64,000 bases of DNA from Corallium rubrum (GCA_964035015.1 OZ036004.1:15187419-15251418), one strand, 5' to 3'; counted from the first letter of the stretch, positions 47,201 to 60,724 are shown. Notes: generated by a model from the sequence alone, not told the origin. Translations and numbers: made by a program.

Positions 47201-50200
47201 TAAATCATTGCCGTTTATCACGAATTAGTCTTTCTCTGTCCTATAGGAAAGGTGTAAAAACGCTTCATCTCATCCAAACAATTGGTTTTTTTCGAAATAT
47301 TTGAAGTTTAAGAAATTGCCAAAATCAAACAAAATGAATAGGGTCCCCCCTTTACAATTTCGCTGATTTTTGAACTGTATGAAATAAGGATAAATCATTG
47401 CCGTTTATCACGAATTAGTCATTCTGTGTCCTAGGGAACAAGCAAAAACGCTTTTTCTGATACAAAGCATTGTTTTTTTAAGAAGTATTTGAAGTTTAAG
47501 AAATGGTCCAAATCAAACAAAATGAATAGGGTCCCCCCTTTACAATTTCGCTGATTTTTCAACTTTTGAAATAAGGCTAAATCATTGCCGTTTATCACGA
47601 ATTGGTCTTTCTCTGGCCTAGGGAAGGTGCAAAAACGCTTCATCCGATCAAAACATTGTTTTTACGAAATATTTGAAGTTTAAGAAATGACCCAAATCAA
47701 ACAAAATGAATAGGATCCCCGCTTTACAAATTCGCTGATTTTTGAACTTTTTAAATATGGCTAAATCATTGCCGTTTTTCACGAATTAGTCTTTCTCTGT
47801 CTTAGAGATAGCGCAAAAACGCTTTATCCGATCCAAAGCATTGTTTTTTTTACGAAATACTTGAAGTTTAAGAAATGGCCCAAATCAAACGAAATGAATA
47901 GGGTCCCCCCTTTACAATTTCGCTGAATTTTGAACTTTTCAAATAAAACTAAATCATTGCCGTTTATTACGAATTAGTCTTTCTCTGTTCTAGGGAAGGT
48001 GCAAAAACGGTTTACCCCATCCAAAGCATTGTTTTTACGAAATATTTGAAGTTTAAGAAATGGCCATAATCAAACAAAATGAATAGGGGCACCCCTTTAC
48101 AATTTCCCTGATTTTTGAACTTTTGAAATAAGACTAAATCATTGCCGTTTATCACGAATTAATTCGTTTCTGTCCTAGCGAAGGTGAAAAACGCTTTATC
48201 CCATCCAAAGTCTTGTTTTTTTACAAAATATTTGAAGTTTAAGATACGGCCTAAATCAAACAAAATGAATAGGGGCACCCCTTTACAACTTCGCAGATTT
48301 TACAACTTTTGAAATAAAGCTAAATCATTGCCGTTTATCACGAATTGCTCTTTCTCTGGCCTAGGGAAGGTGCAAAAACGCTTCATCCGATCAAAACATT
48401 GTTTTTACGAAATATTTCAAGTTTAAGAAATGACCCAAATCAAACAAAATGAATAGTGTTCCCCCTTTACAAATCCCCCGATATTTCAACTTTTGAAGTA
48501 AGGATTAATGATGTCCGTCTAGCACGAATTTAATCCTTCTCTGTCCTAGGGAAGGAGAAAAAACGTATTATCCGATAAAAAGCTTTGTTTTTTTACGAAA
48601 TATTTGAAGTTTAAGATATGGCGAAATTCACACAAAATGAACAGGGTCCCTCCTTTACAATTTCGCTGATTTTTTGAACTTTTGAAATAAGGCTAAATCA
48701 TTGCCTTTTATCACGAATTAGTTCTTCTCTGTGCAAAAACGCTTTATCCGATACAAAGAATTGTTTTTTTACGAAATATTTGAAGTTTAAGATATGGCCA
48801 AAATCAAGCAAAATGAATAGGGGCACCCCTTTACAAATTCCTTGATTTTTGAACTTTTGAAATAAGACTAAATCATTGCCGTTTATCACGAATTAATCCG
48901 TTTCTGTCCTAGCGAAGGTGAAAAACGCTTTATCCGATCCAAAGTCTTGTTTTTTTACAAAATATTTGAAGTTTAAGATATGGCCAAAATCAAACAAAAT
49001 GAATAGGGGCACCCCTTTACAACTTCGCTGATTTTTCAACTTTTGAAATAAGCTAAATCATTGCCGTTTATCACGAATTGGTCTTTCTCTGGCATAGGGA
49101 AGGTACAAAAACGCTTCATCCGATCCAAACATTGTTTCTTACGAAATATTAAAAGTTTAAGTAATGGCCAAAATCAAACAAAATGAATAGGGTCCCCCCT
49201 TTACAAATTTCGCTGATTTTTCAACTTTTGAAATAAAGCTAAATCATTGCCGTTTTTCACGAATTAGTCTTTCTCTGTCTTAGAGATGGCGCAAAAACGC
49301 TTTATCCGCTCCAAAGCATTGTTTTTTTTACGAAATACTTTGAAGTTTAAGAAATGGCCCAAATCAAACGAAATGAATAGGGTCCCCCCTTTACAATATC
49401 CCTGAATTTTGAACTTTTCAAATAAAACTAAATAATTGCCGTTTATTACGAATTAGTCTTTCTCTGTTCTAGGGAAGGTGCAAAAACGGTTTACCCCATC
49501 CAAAGCATTGTTTTTACGAAATATTTGAAGTTTAAGAAATGGCCATAATCAAACAAAATGAATAGGGGCACCCCTTTACAATTTCCCTGATTTTTGAACT
49601 TTTGAAATAAGACTAAATCATTGCCGTTTATCACGAATTAGTCTTTCTCTGTTCTAGGGAAGGTGCAAAAACGGTTTACCCCATCCAAAGCATTGTTTTT
49701 ACGAAATATTTGAAGTTTAAGAAATGGCCCAAATCAAACAAAATGAATAGGCTCATCCCTTTACAATTTCGCTGATTTTTTCAACTTCTGAAAGAAAGCA
49801 ATATTTCAAGTTTAAGATTTGGCAAAAATAAAACAAGATGACTAGGGTACCCCCTTTACAATTTCGCTGATTTTTGACCTTTTAAAGCAAGGCTTAAAAA
49901 ATGTCGTTTAATTTATCACGAATTAATCCTTCTCTGTCCTAGCGAAGGTGCAAAAACGCTTTATCCGACACAAAGCATTGTTTTTTTCTCGAAATATTTG
50001 AAGTTTAATAAATGGCCAAAATCAAACAAAATGAATAGGGTCCCCCCTTTACAAATTCGCCGATTTTTCAACTTTTGAAGTAAGGCTAAATCATGTCCGT
50101 CTAGCACGAATTTAATACTTCTCTGTCCTAGCGAAGGTGAAAAAACGCTTTATCCGATAAAAAGCTTTGTTTTTTTACGAAATATTTGAAGTTTAAGATA

Positions 50201-53200
50201 TGGCGAAATTCACACCAAATGAATAGGGTCCCCCCTTTACAATTTCGCAGATTTTTGACCTTTTAAAAAAAGGCTAAATAAATGACGTTTAACTTATCAC
50301 GATTTAATCCTTCTCTGTCTTAGCGAAGGTGAAAAAACGCTTTATCCGATAAAAAGTTTTGTTTTTTTACGAAATACTTGAAGTCACACAAAATGAATAG
50401 AGTCCCTCCTTTACAATTTCGCTGATTTTTTGAACTTTTCAAATAAGGCTAAATCATTGCCTTTTATCACGAATCACTTTTTCTCTGTGCAAAAACGCAT
50501 TTTCCGATCCAAAGGATTGTTTTTTTACGAAATATTGAAGTTTAAGACATGGCCAAAATCAAACAAAATGAGTAGGGTCCCCCCTTTACAATTTCGCTGA
50601 TTTTGAACTTTTGAAATAAGGCTAAATCATTGCCGTTTATCACGAATTAATCCATTTCTGTCCTAGCGAAGGTGCGAAAACGCTTCATCCGATCCAAACA
50701 TTGTTTTTACGAAATATTTCAAGTTTAAGAAATGCCCAAAATCAAATAAAATGAAAAGGATCCCCCCTTTACAATTTCGCTGATTTTTGAACTTTTGAAA
50801 TAAAGCCAAATCATTGCCGTTTATCACGAATTAGTCTTTCTCTGTCCTATATAGGGAATGTGCAAAAACGCTACATCCCATCCAAACAATTGTTTTTTAC
50901 GAAATATTTGAAGTTTAATTAAGAAATGGCCCAAATCAAACAAAATGAATAGGGTCACCCCTTTACAATTTCGCTGCTTTTTCAACTGTTTGAAATAACG
51001 ATGAAATCAATGCCGTTTAGCACGAATTAGGCTTTCTCTGTCCTAGTGAGGTGCAAAAATGCTTTATCCGATACAAAGCATCGTTTTCCTAAGAAATATT
51101 TGAAGTTTAAGATATGGCCAACATCAAACAAAATGATCCGGTCCCCCCTTTACAATTTCGCTGATTTTTGAACTTTTAAAATATGGCTAAATCATTGCCG
51201 TTAATCACGAATTAGTCTTTCTCTGTCCAAGGAAAGGTGCAAAAACGCTTTATCCGATACAAAGCATTGTTTTTTTACGAAACATTTGAAGTTTAAGAAA
51301 TGACCAAAATCAAACAAAATGAATAGGGTCCCCCCCTTTACATTTTCGCTGATTTTTGAGTTTTTGAAATAAGGTTAAATCATGGCCGTCTCGCCCGAAT
51401 TAGTCTTTCTCTGACCAAGGGAAGGTGCAAAAACGTTTTTTCCGATACAAAGCATTCTTTTTTTACGAAATATTTGAAGTTTGAAAATGGCCCAAATCAA
51501 ACAAAATGAATAGGGTCCCCCCTTTACAATTTCGTTGATTTTTGAACTTTTGAAATAAGGCTAAATCATTGCCGTTTATCACGAGTTAGTCTTTCTCCTT
51601 GTCTAGGAAAGGTGCTAAAACGCTTTTTCCAATACAAAGCATTGTTTTTTTACGAAATATTTGAAGTTTGAGAAATGGCCAAAATCAAACAAAATGAATA
51701 GGGTCCCCCCTTTACAATTTCGCTGATTTTTGAACTTTTGAAATAAGGCTAAATCATTGCCGTTTATCACGAGTTAGTCTTTCGCCTTGTCTAGGAAAGG
51801 TGCCAAAACGCTTTTTCCAATACAAAGCATTGCTTTTTTACGAAATATTTGAAGTTTAAGAAATGGCCAAAATCAAACAAAATGAATAGGGTCCACCCTC
51901 ACAATTTCACTGATTTTTGAATTTTTGAAAAAAGGCAAAATCAATGCCATTTATCACGAATTAGTCTTTCTCCGTCCAAGGGAAGGTGCAAAAACGCTTT
52001 ATCCGATACAAACTTTGTTTTTTAACGAAATATTTGAAGTTTAAGAAATGGCCAAAATCAAACAAAAAAAGGGTCCCCCCTTTACAATTTCGCTGATTTT
52101 TGAACCGTTTGAAATAAGGATAAATCATTGCCGTTTACAACGTATTAGTCTTTCTCTGTCCTAGGGAAGTTGCAAAACCGCATTACCCGATCCAAAGCAT
52201 TGTTTTTTTACGAAATATGTGAAGTTTAAGAAATGGCCAAAATCAAACAAAATGAATAGAGTGCACCCTTTACAATGTCGCTGATTTTTCAACTTTTGAA
52301 ATAAGGCTAAATCATTGCCGCTTAGTACGAATTAATCCTTCTCTGTCCTAGCGAACGTGCAAAAACGCATTATCCGATCCAAAGCATTGTTTTTCTACAA
52401 AATATTTGAAATTTAATAAATGGCCCAAATCAAACGAAATGAATAGGGTCCCCCCTTTACACTTTCGCTCATTTTTCAACATTTGAAATAAGGCTAAATC
52501 ATTGCCGTTTATCACGAATTAGTCTTTCTCTATCTTAAGGAAGGTTCAAAAACGCTTTTTCCGATATAAAGCATTGTTTTTTTACGAAATATTTGAAGTT
52601 TAAGAAATGGCCCAAATCAAACAAAATGAATAGGGTCCCCCCTTTACACCTTCGCTGATTTTTCAGCTTTTGAAATAAGGCTAAATCATGGCCGTTTATC
52701 ACGAATTAATCTTTCTCTGTCCTTGCGAAGGTGCAAAAACGCTTTATCCGATACAAAGCTTTGTTTTTTTACGAATTATTTGAAGTTTAAGAAATGGCCA
52801 AAATCAAACAAAAAAAGGGTCCCCCCTTTACAATTTCGCTGATTTTTGAACCGTTTGAAATAAGGATTAATCATTGCCGTTTATAACGTATTAGTCTTTC
52901 TCTGTCCTAGGGAAGTTGCAAAACCGCATTACCCGATCCAAAGCATTGTTTTTTTACGAAATATGTGAAGTTTAAGAAATGGCCAAAATCAAACAAAATG
53001 AATAGGGTGCACCCTTTACAATTTCGCTGATTTTTCAACTTTTGAAATAAGGCTAAATAATTGCCGCTTAGCTAGTACGAATTAATCCTTCTCTGTCCTA
53101 GCGAACGTGCAAAAACGCTTTATCCGATCCAAAGCATTGTTTTTCAACGAAATATTTGAAGTTTAATAAATGGCCCAAATCAAACGAAATGAATAGGGTC

Positions 53201-56200
53201 CCCCCTTTACACTTTCGCTCATTTTTCAACATTTGAAATAAGTATAAATCATTGCCGTTTATCACGAATTAGTCTTTCTCTGTCTTAAGGAAGGTGAAAA
53301 AACGCTTTTCCCGATATAAAGCATTGTTTTTTTACGAAATATTTGAAGTTTAAGAAATGGCCCAAATCAAACAAAATGAATAGGGTCCCCCCTTTACAAT
53401 TTCGCTAATTGTTTAGCTTTTGAAAGAAGGCTAAATCATTGCCATTTATCACGAATTAATCTCTCTCTGTCCAAGGGAAGGTGAAAAACGCTTTATCCGA
53501 TACAAAGCATTGCTTTTTAACGAAATATTTAAAGTTTAAGATTTGGCAAAAATCAAACAAAATGATTAGGGTCCCCCCTCAACAATTTCGCTGATTTTTG
53601 ACCTTTTAAAATAAGGCTAAATAAATGTCGTTTAATTTATCACGAATTAATCCTTCTCTGTCCTAGCGAAGGTGCAAAAACGCTTTATCCGACACAAAGC
53701 ATTGTTTTTTCCCCGAAATATTTGATGTTTAATAAATGGCAAAATCAAACAAAATGAATAGGGTCCCCCCTTTACAAATTCACCGATTTTTCAACTTTTG
53801 AAGTAAGGATAAATGATGTCCGTCTAGCACGAATTTAATCCTTCTCTGTCCTAGCGAAGGTGAAAAAACGCATTATCCGATAAAAAGCTTTGTTTTTTAC
53901 GAAATATTTGAAGTTTAAGATATGGCGAAGTTCACACAAAATGAATAGGGTCCCTCCTTTACAATTTCGCTGATTTTTTGAACTTTTGAAATAAGGCTAA
54001 ATCATTGCCTTTTATCACGAATTACTCTTTCTCTGTGTAAAAACGCTTTTTCCGATCCAAAGCATTGTTTTTTTACGAAATATTTGAAGTTTGAGATATG
54101 GCCAAAATCAAACAAAATGAATAGGGGCACCGCTTTACAATTACGCTGATTTTTGAACTTTAGAAATAAGGCTAAATCATCGCCGTTTATCACGAATTAA
54201 TCCATTTCTGTCCTAGCGAAGGTGAAAAACGATTTATCCGATCCAAAGTCTTGTTTTTTTACAGAATATTTGAAGTTTAAGATATGGCCAAAATCAAACA
54301 AAATGAATACGGGCACCCCTTTACAACTTCGCTGATTTTTGAACTTTTTAAATATGGCTAAATCATTGCTGTTTATCACGAATTGGTCTTTCTCTGGCCT
54401 AGGGAAGGTGCAAAAACGTTTTATCCGATCTAAAGCATTGTTTTTTACGAAATATTTGAAGTTTAAGAAATGGCCCAATTCAATAAAAATGAATAGGGTC
54501 CCCCCTTCACAATTTCGCTGATTTTTGAACCGTTTGAAATAAGGATAAATCATTGCCGTTTATCACGTATTAGTCTTTCTCTGTCCTAGGGATGTTGCAA
54601 AAACGCATTACCCGATCCAAAGCATTGTTTTTTTACGAAATATTTGAAGTTTAAGAAATGGCCCAATTCAAACAAAATGAATAGGGTCCCCCCTTTACAA
54701 TTTCGCTGATTTTTGAACTTTTGAAATAAAGCCAAGTCATTGCCGTTTATCACGAATTAGTCTTTCTCTGTCATAGAGAATGTGCAAAAACGCTTCCTCC
54801 CATCCAAACAATTGTTTTTTACGAAATGTTTTAAGTTTAAGAAATGGCGAAAATCAAACAAAATGAATAGGGTCCCCCCTTTACAATTTGGCAGATTTTT
54901 GAACTTTTAAAATATGGCTAAATCATAACCGTTAATCACGAATTAGTCTTTCTCTGTCCAAAGGAAGGTGCAAAAACGCTTTTCCGATACAAAGCATTGT
55001 TTTTTTACGAAATATTTGAAGTTTGAGAAATGGCCAAAATCAAGCAAAATGAATAGGGTCCCCTATTTACAGTTTCGCTGATTGTTGAAATTTTGAAATA
55101 AGGCTAAATCATTGCCGTTTATCACGAATTAGTCTTTCTCTGTCCTAGGGAAGGTTCAAAAAAGTTTTTTCCGATACAAAGCTTTGTTTTTTTACGAAAT
55201 ATTTGAAGTTTAAGAAATGGCCAAAATCAACCAAAAATAGGGTCCCCCCTTTACAATTTCACTGATTTTTAAACTTTTGAAATAAGGCTAAATCATGGCC
55301 GTTTATCACGAATTAATCTTTCTCTGTCCTAGGGAAGATGCAAAAACTCTTTTTCCGAAACAAAGCATTTTTTTTTACGAAATATTTGAAGTTTAAGGAA
55401 TGGCCAAAATCAAACAAAATGAATAGGGTCCCCCCTTTACAAATTTGCTGATTTTAGTACTTTTGAAATAATGTTAAATCCTTGCCGTTTATCGCGAATT
55501 AATCCATCTCTGTCCTAGCGAAGGTGCAAAAACGCTTTATTCGATAAAACCATTGTTTTTTTACGAAATCTTTTAAGTTTAAGATATGGCCAAAATCAAA
55601 CAAAATGAGTAGGGTCCCCTCTTTACAATTTCGCTGATTTTTAACTTTTGAAATAAGGCTAAATCATTGCCGTTTATCACGAATAATCTTTCTCTGTCCT
55701 TAGGAAGGTGCAAAAACGCTTTTCCGATACGAAGCATTGTTTTTTCACGAAATATTTGAAGTTTAAGAAATGGTCAAAATCAAACAAAATGAATAGGGTC
55801 CCCCATTTACAATTTCGATGATTTTTCAACTTTTGAAATAAGCCTAAATCATTGCCGTTTATCACGAATTAGTCTTTCTCTGTCCTAGGGAAGGTGCAAA
55901 AACGGTTTATCCGATACAAAGCATCGTTTTTTTTACGACATATTTGAAGTTTAAGAAATGGCCAAAATAAAAAAAAAATGAATAGGGTCCCCCCTTTAAA
56001 ATTTTGCAGATTTTTAAACTGTTGAAATAAGGCTAAATCATGGCCATCTAACACGAATCAGTCCTTCTCTGTCCTAGTGAAGGTGCAAAAATGCTTTTTC
56101 CGATACAAAGCATTGCTTTTTTACGAAATATTTGAATTTTAAGAAATGGCAAATATCAAACGAAATGAATAGGGTCCCCCCTTTACACTTTCGCTGATTT

Positions 56201-56374
56201 TTCAATTTTTGAAATAAGGCTAAATCATGGCCGCCTAGCACGAATTAGTCCTTCTCTATCCAAGCGAAGGTGCAAAAACGCTTTATCCGATACAAAGCAT
56301 TGTCTTTTTACGAAGTGTTTAAAGCTTAAGAACTGGCCAAAATCAAACAAAATGAATAGGGTCCCCCCTTTACA
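41274..56374. repeat. Satellite B, tandem array (right block)
   Basis: Continues the interrupted monomer and the same orientation. It contains blocks nearly identical to the left block (for example 45919-46658 matches 21693-22433, and 48698-48889 matches 33780-33971). There is an extra family of ~914-bp blocks (markers near 41627 and 42541, again near 49874). A deletion junction near 49797 fuses two partial monomers. The array ends in mid-monomer at cctttaca (56374), where the microsatellite begins. No gene is supported anywhere in it. Confidence 0.95.
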
Positions 56375-57803
56375 GTTGTTTAGTTGTTTATTTGTTTATT
56401 TGTTTATTTGTTTATTTGTTTATTTGTTTATTTCTTTATTTCTTTATTTCTTTATTTCTTTATTTCTTTATTTGTTTACTTGTTTACTTGTTTATTGGTT
56501 TATTGGTTTTTGGTTTATTTGGTTTATTGGTTTTTGTTTATTTGTTTATTTGTTTATTTGTTTATTTGTTTATTTGTTTATTTGTTTATTTGTTTATTTG
56601 TTTATTTGTTTATTTGTTTATTTGTTTATTTGTTTATTTGTTTATTTGTTTATTTGTTTATTTGTTTATTTGTTTATTTGTTTATTGGTTTATTTGTTTA
56701 TTGGTTTATTGGTTTATTGGTTTATTTTTATTTATTTTTGGTTTACTGGTTTATTTGGTTTATTTGGTTTATTTGGTTTATTTGTTTATTTGTTTATTTG
56801 TTTATTTGTTTATTTGTTTATTTGTTTATTTGTTTATTTGTTTATTTGTTTATTTGTTTATTTGTTTATTTGTTTATTTGTTTATTTGTTTATTTGTTTA
56901 TTTGTTTATTTGTTTATTTGTTTATTTGTTTATTTGTTTATTTGTTTATTTGTTTATTTGCTTTATTTGTTTATTTGTTTATTTGTTTATTTCTTTATTT
57001 CTTTATTTCTTTATTTCTTTATTTCTTTATTTCTTTATTTCTTTATTTGTTTATTTGTTTATTTCTTTATTTGTTTATTTCTTTATTTCTTTATTTCTTT
57101 ATTTCTTTATTTCTTTATTTCTTTATTTCTTTATTTATTTATTTCTTTATTTCTTTATTTCTTTATTTCTTTATTTCTTTATTTCTTTATTTCTTTATTT
57201 CTTTATTTGTTTATTTCTTTATTTGTTTATTTCTTTATTTCTTTATTTGTTTATTTGTTTATTTGTTTATTTGTTTATTTGTTTATTTGTTTATTTGTTT
57301 ATTTGTTTATTTGTTTATTTGTTTATTTGTTTATTTGTTTATTTGTTTATTTGTTTATTTGTTTATTTGCTTATTTGCTTAATTGTTTATTTCTTTATTT
57401 CTTTATTTCTTTATTTGTTTTATTTGTTTATTTGTTTATTTGTTTATTTGTTTATTTGTTTATTTGTTTATTTGTTTATTTGTTTATTTGTTTATTTGTT
57501 TATTTGTTTATTTGTTTATTTGTTTATTTGTTTATTTGTTTATTTGTTTATTTGTTTAGTTGTTTAGTTGTTTAGTTGTTTAGTTGTTTAGTTGTTTAGT
57601 TGTTTAGTTGTTTATTTGTTTATTTGTTTATTTGTTTATTTGTTTATTTGTTTATTTGTTTATTTGTTTATTTGTTTATTTGTTTATTTGTTTATTTGTT
57701 TATTTGTTTATTTGTTTATTTGTTTATTTGTTTATTTGTTTATTTGTTTATTTGTTTATTTGTTTATTTGTTTATTTGTTTATTTGTTTATTCATTCATA
57801 AAT

Positions 57804-57834
<31 letters not shown>

Positions 57835-57867
57835 TTTGTTTGTTTGTTTGTTTGTGTGTTTGTTTGT

Positions 57868-57906
<39 letters not shown>

Positions 57907-58044
57907 TTTGTTTATTTGTTTATTTGTTTATTTGTTTATTTGTTTATTTGTTTATTTGTTTATTTGTTTATTTGTTTATTTGTTTATTTGTTTATTTGTT
58001 TATTTGTTTATTTGTTTATTTGTTTATTTGTTTATTTGTTTATT
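56375..58044. repeat. (TTTATTTG)n / (TTTATTTC)n microsatellite, ~1.7 kb
   Basis: Nearly pure 8-bp repeat, with TTTATTTC patches (56430-56470, 57000-57245), GGTTTATT patches (56500-56530, 56680-56770), a (TAGTTGTT)n stretch (57555-57610) and a 4-bp TTTA stretch (57800-57900). Because 8 is not a multiple of 3, all three plus frames read the same hydrophobic 8-residue repeat (CLFVYLFI). This creates open frames up to 407 codons that are artefacts. It abuts satellite B on the left and a broken retrotransposon on the right. Confidence 0.97.
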
Positions 58045-58252
58045 GTGGACCATTAAGATTCGTGGTTAAAAGGGTTTCGTTCTCCTGTATCCTTGCCATG
58101 AGTGAAGACGAGTTCGAGCAAAACGTTCTCAGGTTAAATCCCTCTCCTGCTAGTCGCAGTTTGGCCTTTTTGTAAAATAGAAATGCTGCATCTTCATTAT
58201 CTCCTCCTGCGTTCAGGTCATCGAAATAAATCGCTTGCAAGAACTGTTCCAC
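58045..58252 (-). pseudogene. BEL/Pao RT part 2, motif C
   Basis: Continues the RT in the third frame: EQFLQAIYFDDLNAGGD holds the catalytic motif C (YFDD in place of the commoner YVDD). It is followed by KKAKLRLAGEGFNLRTFCSNS, typical of the BEL RT thumb. Only ~60 residues remain before the microsatellite cuts it off. GTG at 58252 is not a start. Confidence 0.85.
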
Positions 58253-59418
58253 GAATTCTGGATCGTTGATTCGTTGATTCGATGTTGTTCCATGTGATTC
58301 TTGATCGTTGCATTCAAAAGGAAAGGGCTTGAAGAAACTCCAAACGCCACTCTTGTGAACCGCAGTGTTATGATCTTAGGTTTAGGATGGTGGATGTCGT
58401 CTACCCATAGGAAACGAAGAACGTCTCGATCTTGATCTTGAATTGACAGCATGAGAAAGGCTTTCTCAATATCCCCAACGAGGGCAACTCTGTGACACCG
58501 GAACCGTAGAAGGATGTCAAGAATGTTCTTTGCCAACGCAGGACCTGTGTAGAGGCAATCGTTCAATGATGGCCCATTCTCCTTCGCAGATGCATCGTAT
58601 ACTATTCGCATCTTTGTTGTGGACTTGTCTCTTCGGATTACTGCATGGTGCGGAAGATAGTGCACCTTTTCAACTTCTCCAGTGCATGAGTCATCCACTA
58701 CTTCCACAACTCCATTTCTCAGCTGATCTTGTATGACATTGTCATATTCTTGGAGTATTTGGGGGTCCTTTCTTAAACGTGTTAATAACGACTTCAGTCT
58801 TCTTTCACTGAGGCGATGGTTGTCTGGAAGGATGGGATGGGTTTCTCGCCAAGGTAATTCCACTTCATACCTGTTATTCTTGAGATTTATTGATTGTGTG
58901 ACTCTTTCGTACACGGATTCGTCACTTGGGTGTATTCCCAACAATTCTAGTTCCCAGAATCTTCTTAATTCTTGTGTTAAGTTCTGATGTTCAGAACTCA
59001 CCAGCTGCGTTGCACATTTTAGAACGTGTGTGTTCACCAAGTTGACAGAGCTCTTGCTTGGAGTGTTATTTACTGGGCCAGATAAAATCCAGCCTACCTT
59101 CGTATTCATTGCGTTTGGGCCAGAATCTCCACGCCTAACTGCTCCAGTTACAAGGTTCCAAAACTGGTCAGATCCTACAAGAAGATCCACTTCTAATTCT
59201 TCATCACTAGTATTAACGTCAGCAAAATGAAGTCCGTCGAGATGATGATATTGTTCCTGTGCTGCTTGTGTCGCTTGTTGTGTTAGGGGTTGGCATATTG
59301 TGGGTACAACAAAGGCAGTCAGTGAAAGGTCTGGATAGGCACTCTCTGTTTCAATGGTTAAGTTCACAATATCACAGGTTTTTGGTTGTTCATCTTCTCC
59401 TCCGAATGTCTTAATCAA
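58213..59418 (-). pseudogene. BEL/Pao protease end and RT part 1 (frame-broken)
   Basis: 401 codons; its first codon is TTG and only marks the frame change, so it is not an initiation site. It continues the protease (KTFGG..., LLVGSDQFW), passes a linker, then enters the RT: RIVYDASA, motif A LVGDIEKAF (catalytic Asp316) and motif B FGVSSSPFLLNATI. It then runs out of frame just before motif C. The break coincides with a perfect 8-bp tandem duplication (58265-58272 and 58273-58280). Codon use and length are otherwise normal for the family, so the copy is not very old. Confidence 0.88.
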
Positions 59419-60724
59419 GTGGTTTCCGTTCCTTCTGGGTTTAGATTTAATCTATCTTTCAATTTGGTTGTCACATAAGAGCGTTGGCTGCCACTATCTA
59501 ATATCAACCGAATCTTTACCTTTTCTTCTGGTATCCCTTGCTTGTATATGTTGGCCTTAGCAGTCTGTAACAGAATTGATGTTCTTGTGTCAATATACGC
59601 AGTGTGACTAACTATGGCTGGTTGTTCTTGTTGATTTCTATCTTGTGCCAGTCCTTCAGGCTCTCTTGGTAAATCTTTACTATCACTTCTGGTCGATTGA
59701 ACACTGAGCTTCTCATTCTCCTTTGGCGCTTGAGGTGGGAGTCTAGGTGAATGTCGAGGTGGGTTTTGTGGTGGCTGATGGTTTGCACACAAGCTTGCAT
59801 GGTGTCGTTTCCCGCATTTGAAGCATTTGTTGTTTGACTGACAATCTCTGCTGATATGGTTCTTCCTTAAGCAAATAAAGCACCGTCCACTTCGTTTCAG
59901 GATATCTCTTCTTGCAGTGATGTTGGTTACAGTTTTGCAGTTTGCAGATAGGTGTTTCTCTTGGCAGTAAGTGCATGTTGTGTCTTGGTAACTAGATAGA
60001 AGAGATGATGCTGATGGAGGAATTCTATTTCTTTGGTGATTGGGTTGTTTTGGTGCATGTAGACCTTGTAAATTTGCTCTTTCCCTGGCTTCCAATTCCT
60101 GTCGAAAAAGTGTTAAAAGGGCATCCAAGGACCATTCCCCCTTTTCCATCTTTTTTGTTGCAGTAATACGTAGCCCTGGTGGCAGCTTTTGCATCAATAT
60201 TGAAATCATGAGATTCCCATATGATTCTGTTGCAACTCCCAAAGACTTCAGCCCCCTCACGTGTGACTCCACCTTGTCGTAAAGTCGCCTGACATTATGC
60301 AAGTCGTGGAGGCTCGTCAATGCTGGCAATTGAAGAAGGCTTTCCATATGAGTGTTGATAATGTGTTGCTTGTTTCCAAATCTGCGCTCCAACACTTCAA
60401 TGGCTTCCTCGTAGTTTGCTGATGTGAGTTTCAGTCCCGATATTGCTTCAGCTGATGATGATTCAAGCAAGGAATTTAAATAATTGAATTTATCAATACT
60501 ATTTAAATCGGGGTTGTTGTGTATAGCTGATGAATAGCTATCCCAGAATGGTGTCCACTCTTTGATATCTCCCTTGAACTTTTTAAACTCCATTTTGGCA
60601 ACTTTACCTTTGCAACTGCTTGGCTCGCGATGCTGGAGTTTAGGTTATGCCCTGTCTCTAGCTGTTCCTCTGGGTCTGGTAATACATTTGCAGAGTTCAC
60701 TGCAGAATCAATCCGAACTACAGT
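59415..60724 (-). pseudogene. BEL/Pao gag and protease part (frame-broken)
   Basis: The long open stretch is 59415-60593 (392 codons). Coding similarity extends upstream in another frame to ~60724 (NSANVLPDPEEQ, then VKLPK), so the ATG at 60593 is only where a one-base loss in the run ccaaaatgg changes frame, not a true start. Residues ~1-160 resemble the DUF1759 Gag core (GDIKEWTPFWDSY, RFGNKQHI, LPPGLR). Three zinc knuckles follow: CTYCQEKHLSANC, CFICLRKNHISRDC and CFKCGKRHHASLC. The protease begins with LDSGSQRSYV, where Asp366 is the retropepsin-type catalytic residue. The frame ends in TGA at 59415-59417 while the protease continues in the next frame. In a live element this polyprotein builds the particle and matures it. 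Confidence 0.88.

Larger units (their letters stand above)
58045..60724 (-). mobile_element. BEL/Pao LTR retrotransposon, truncated copy
   Basis: Minus-strand remains in the order Gag (DUF1759-like), three CCHC knuckles, aspartic protease, then reverse transcriptase up to just past its YFDD motif. It is cut by the microsatellite at 58045, so RNase H, integrase and the 3' LTR are missing. The 5' end is cut by the LINE near 60725. The reading frame is broken at about 60594, 59416 and 58270. I see no LTR. Confidence 0.9.

Noticed and set aside
21693-56054. Many 60-124 codon minus-strand frames in satellite B (FQKLKNQRNCKGGTLFIL type)
   Set aside because: The same monomer translated repeatedly; the frames reflect indel-free neighbouring monomers, not coding selection.
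56352-57575. 407-codon hydrophobic open frame resembling a multi-pass membrane protein
   Set aside because: Pure translation of the 8-bp microsatellite; the same peptide appears in all three plus frames and starts inside satellite B.
59612-60700. Alternate-frame open frames over the BEL gag (59612-59800, 59743-59976, 60040-60282)
   Set aside because: Shadow frames; the gag knuckle and protease motifs lie in the 59415-60593 frame. The 60503-60700 frame was used only as evidence for the upstream gag frame.
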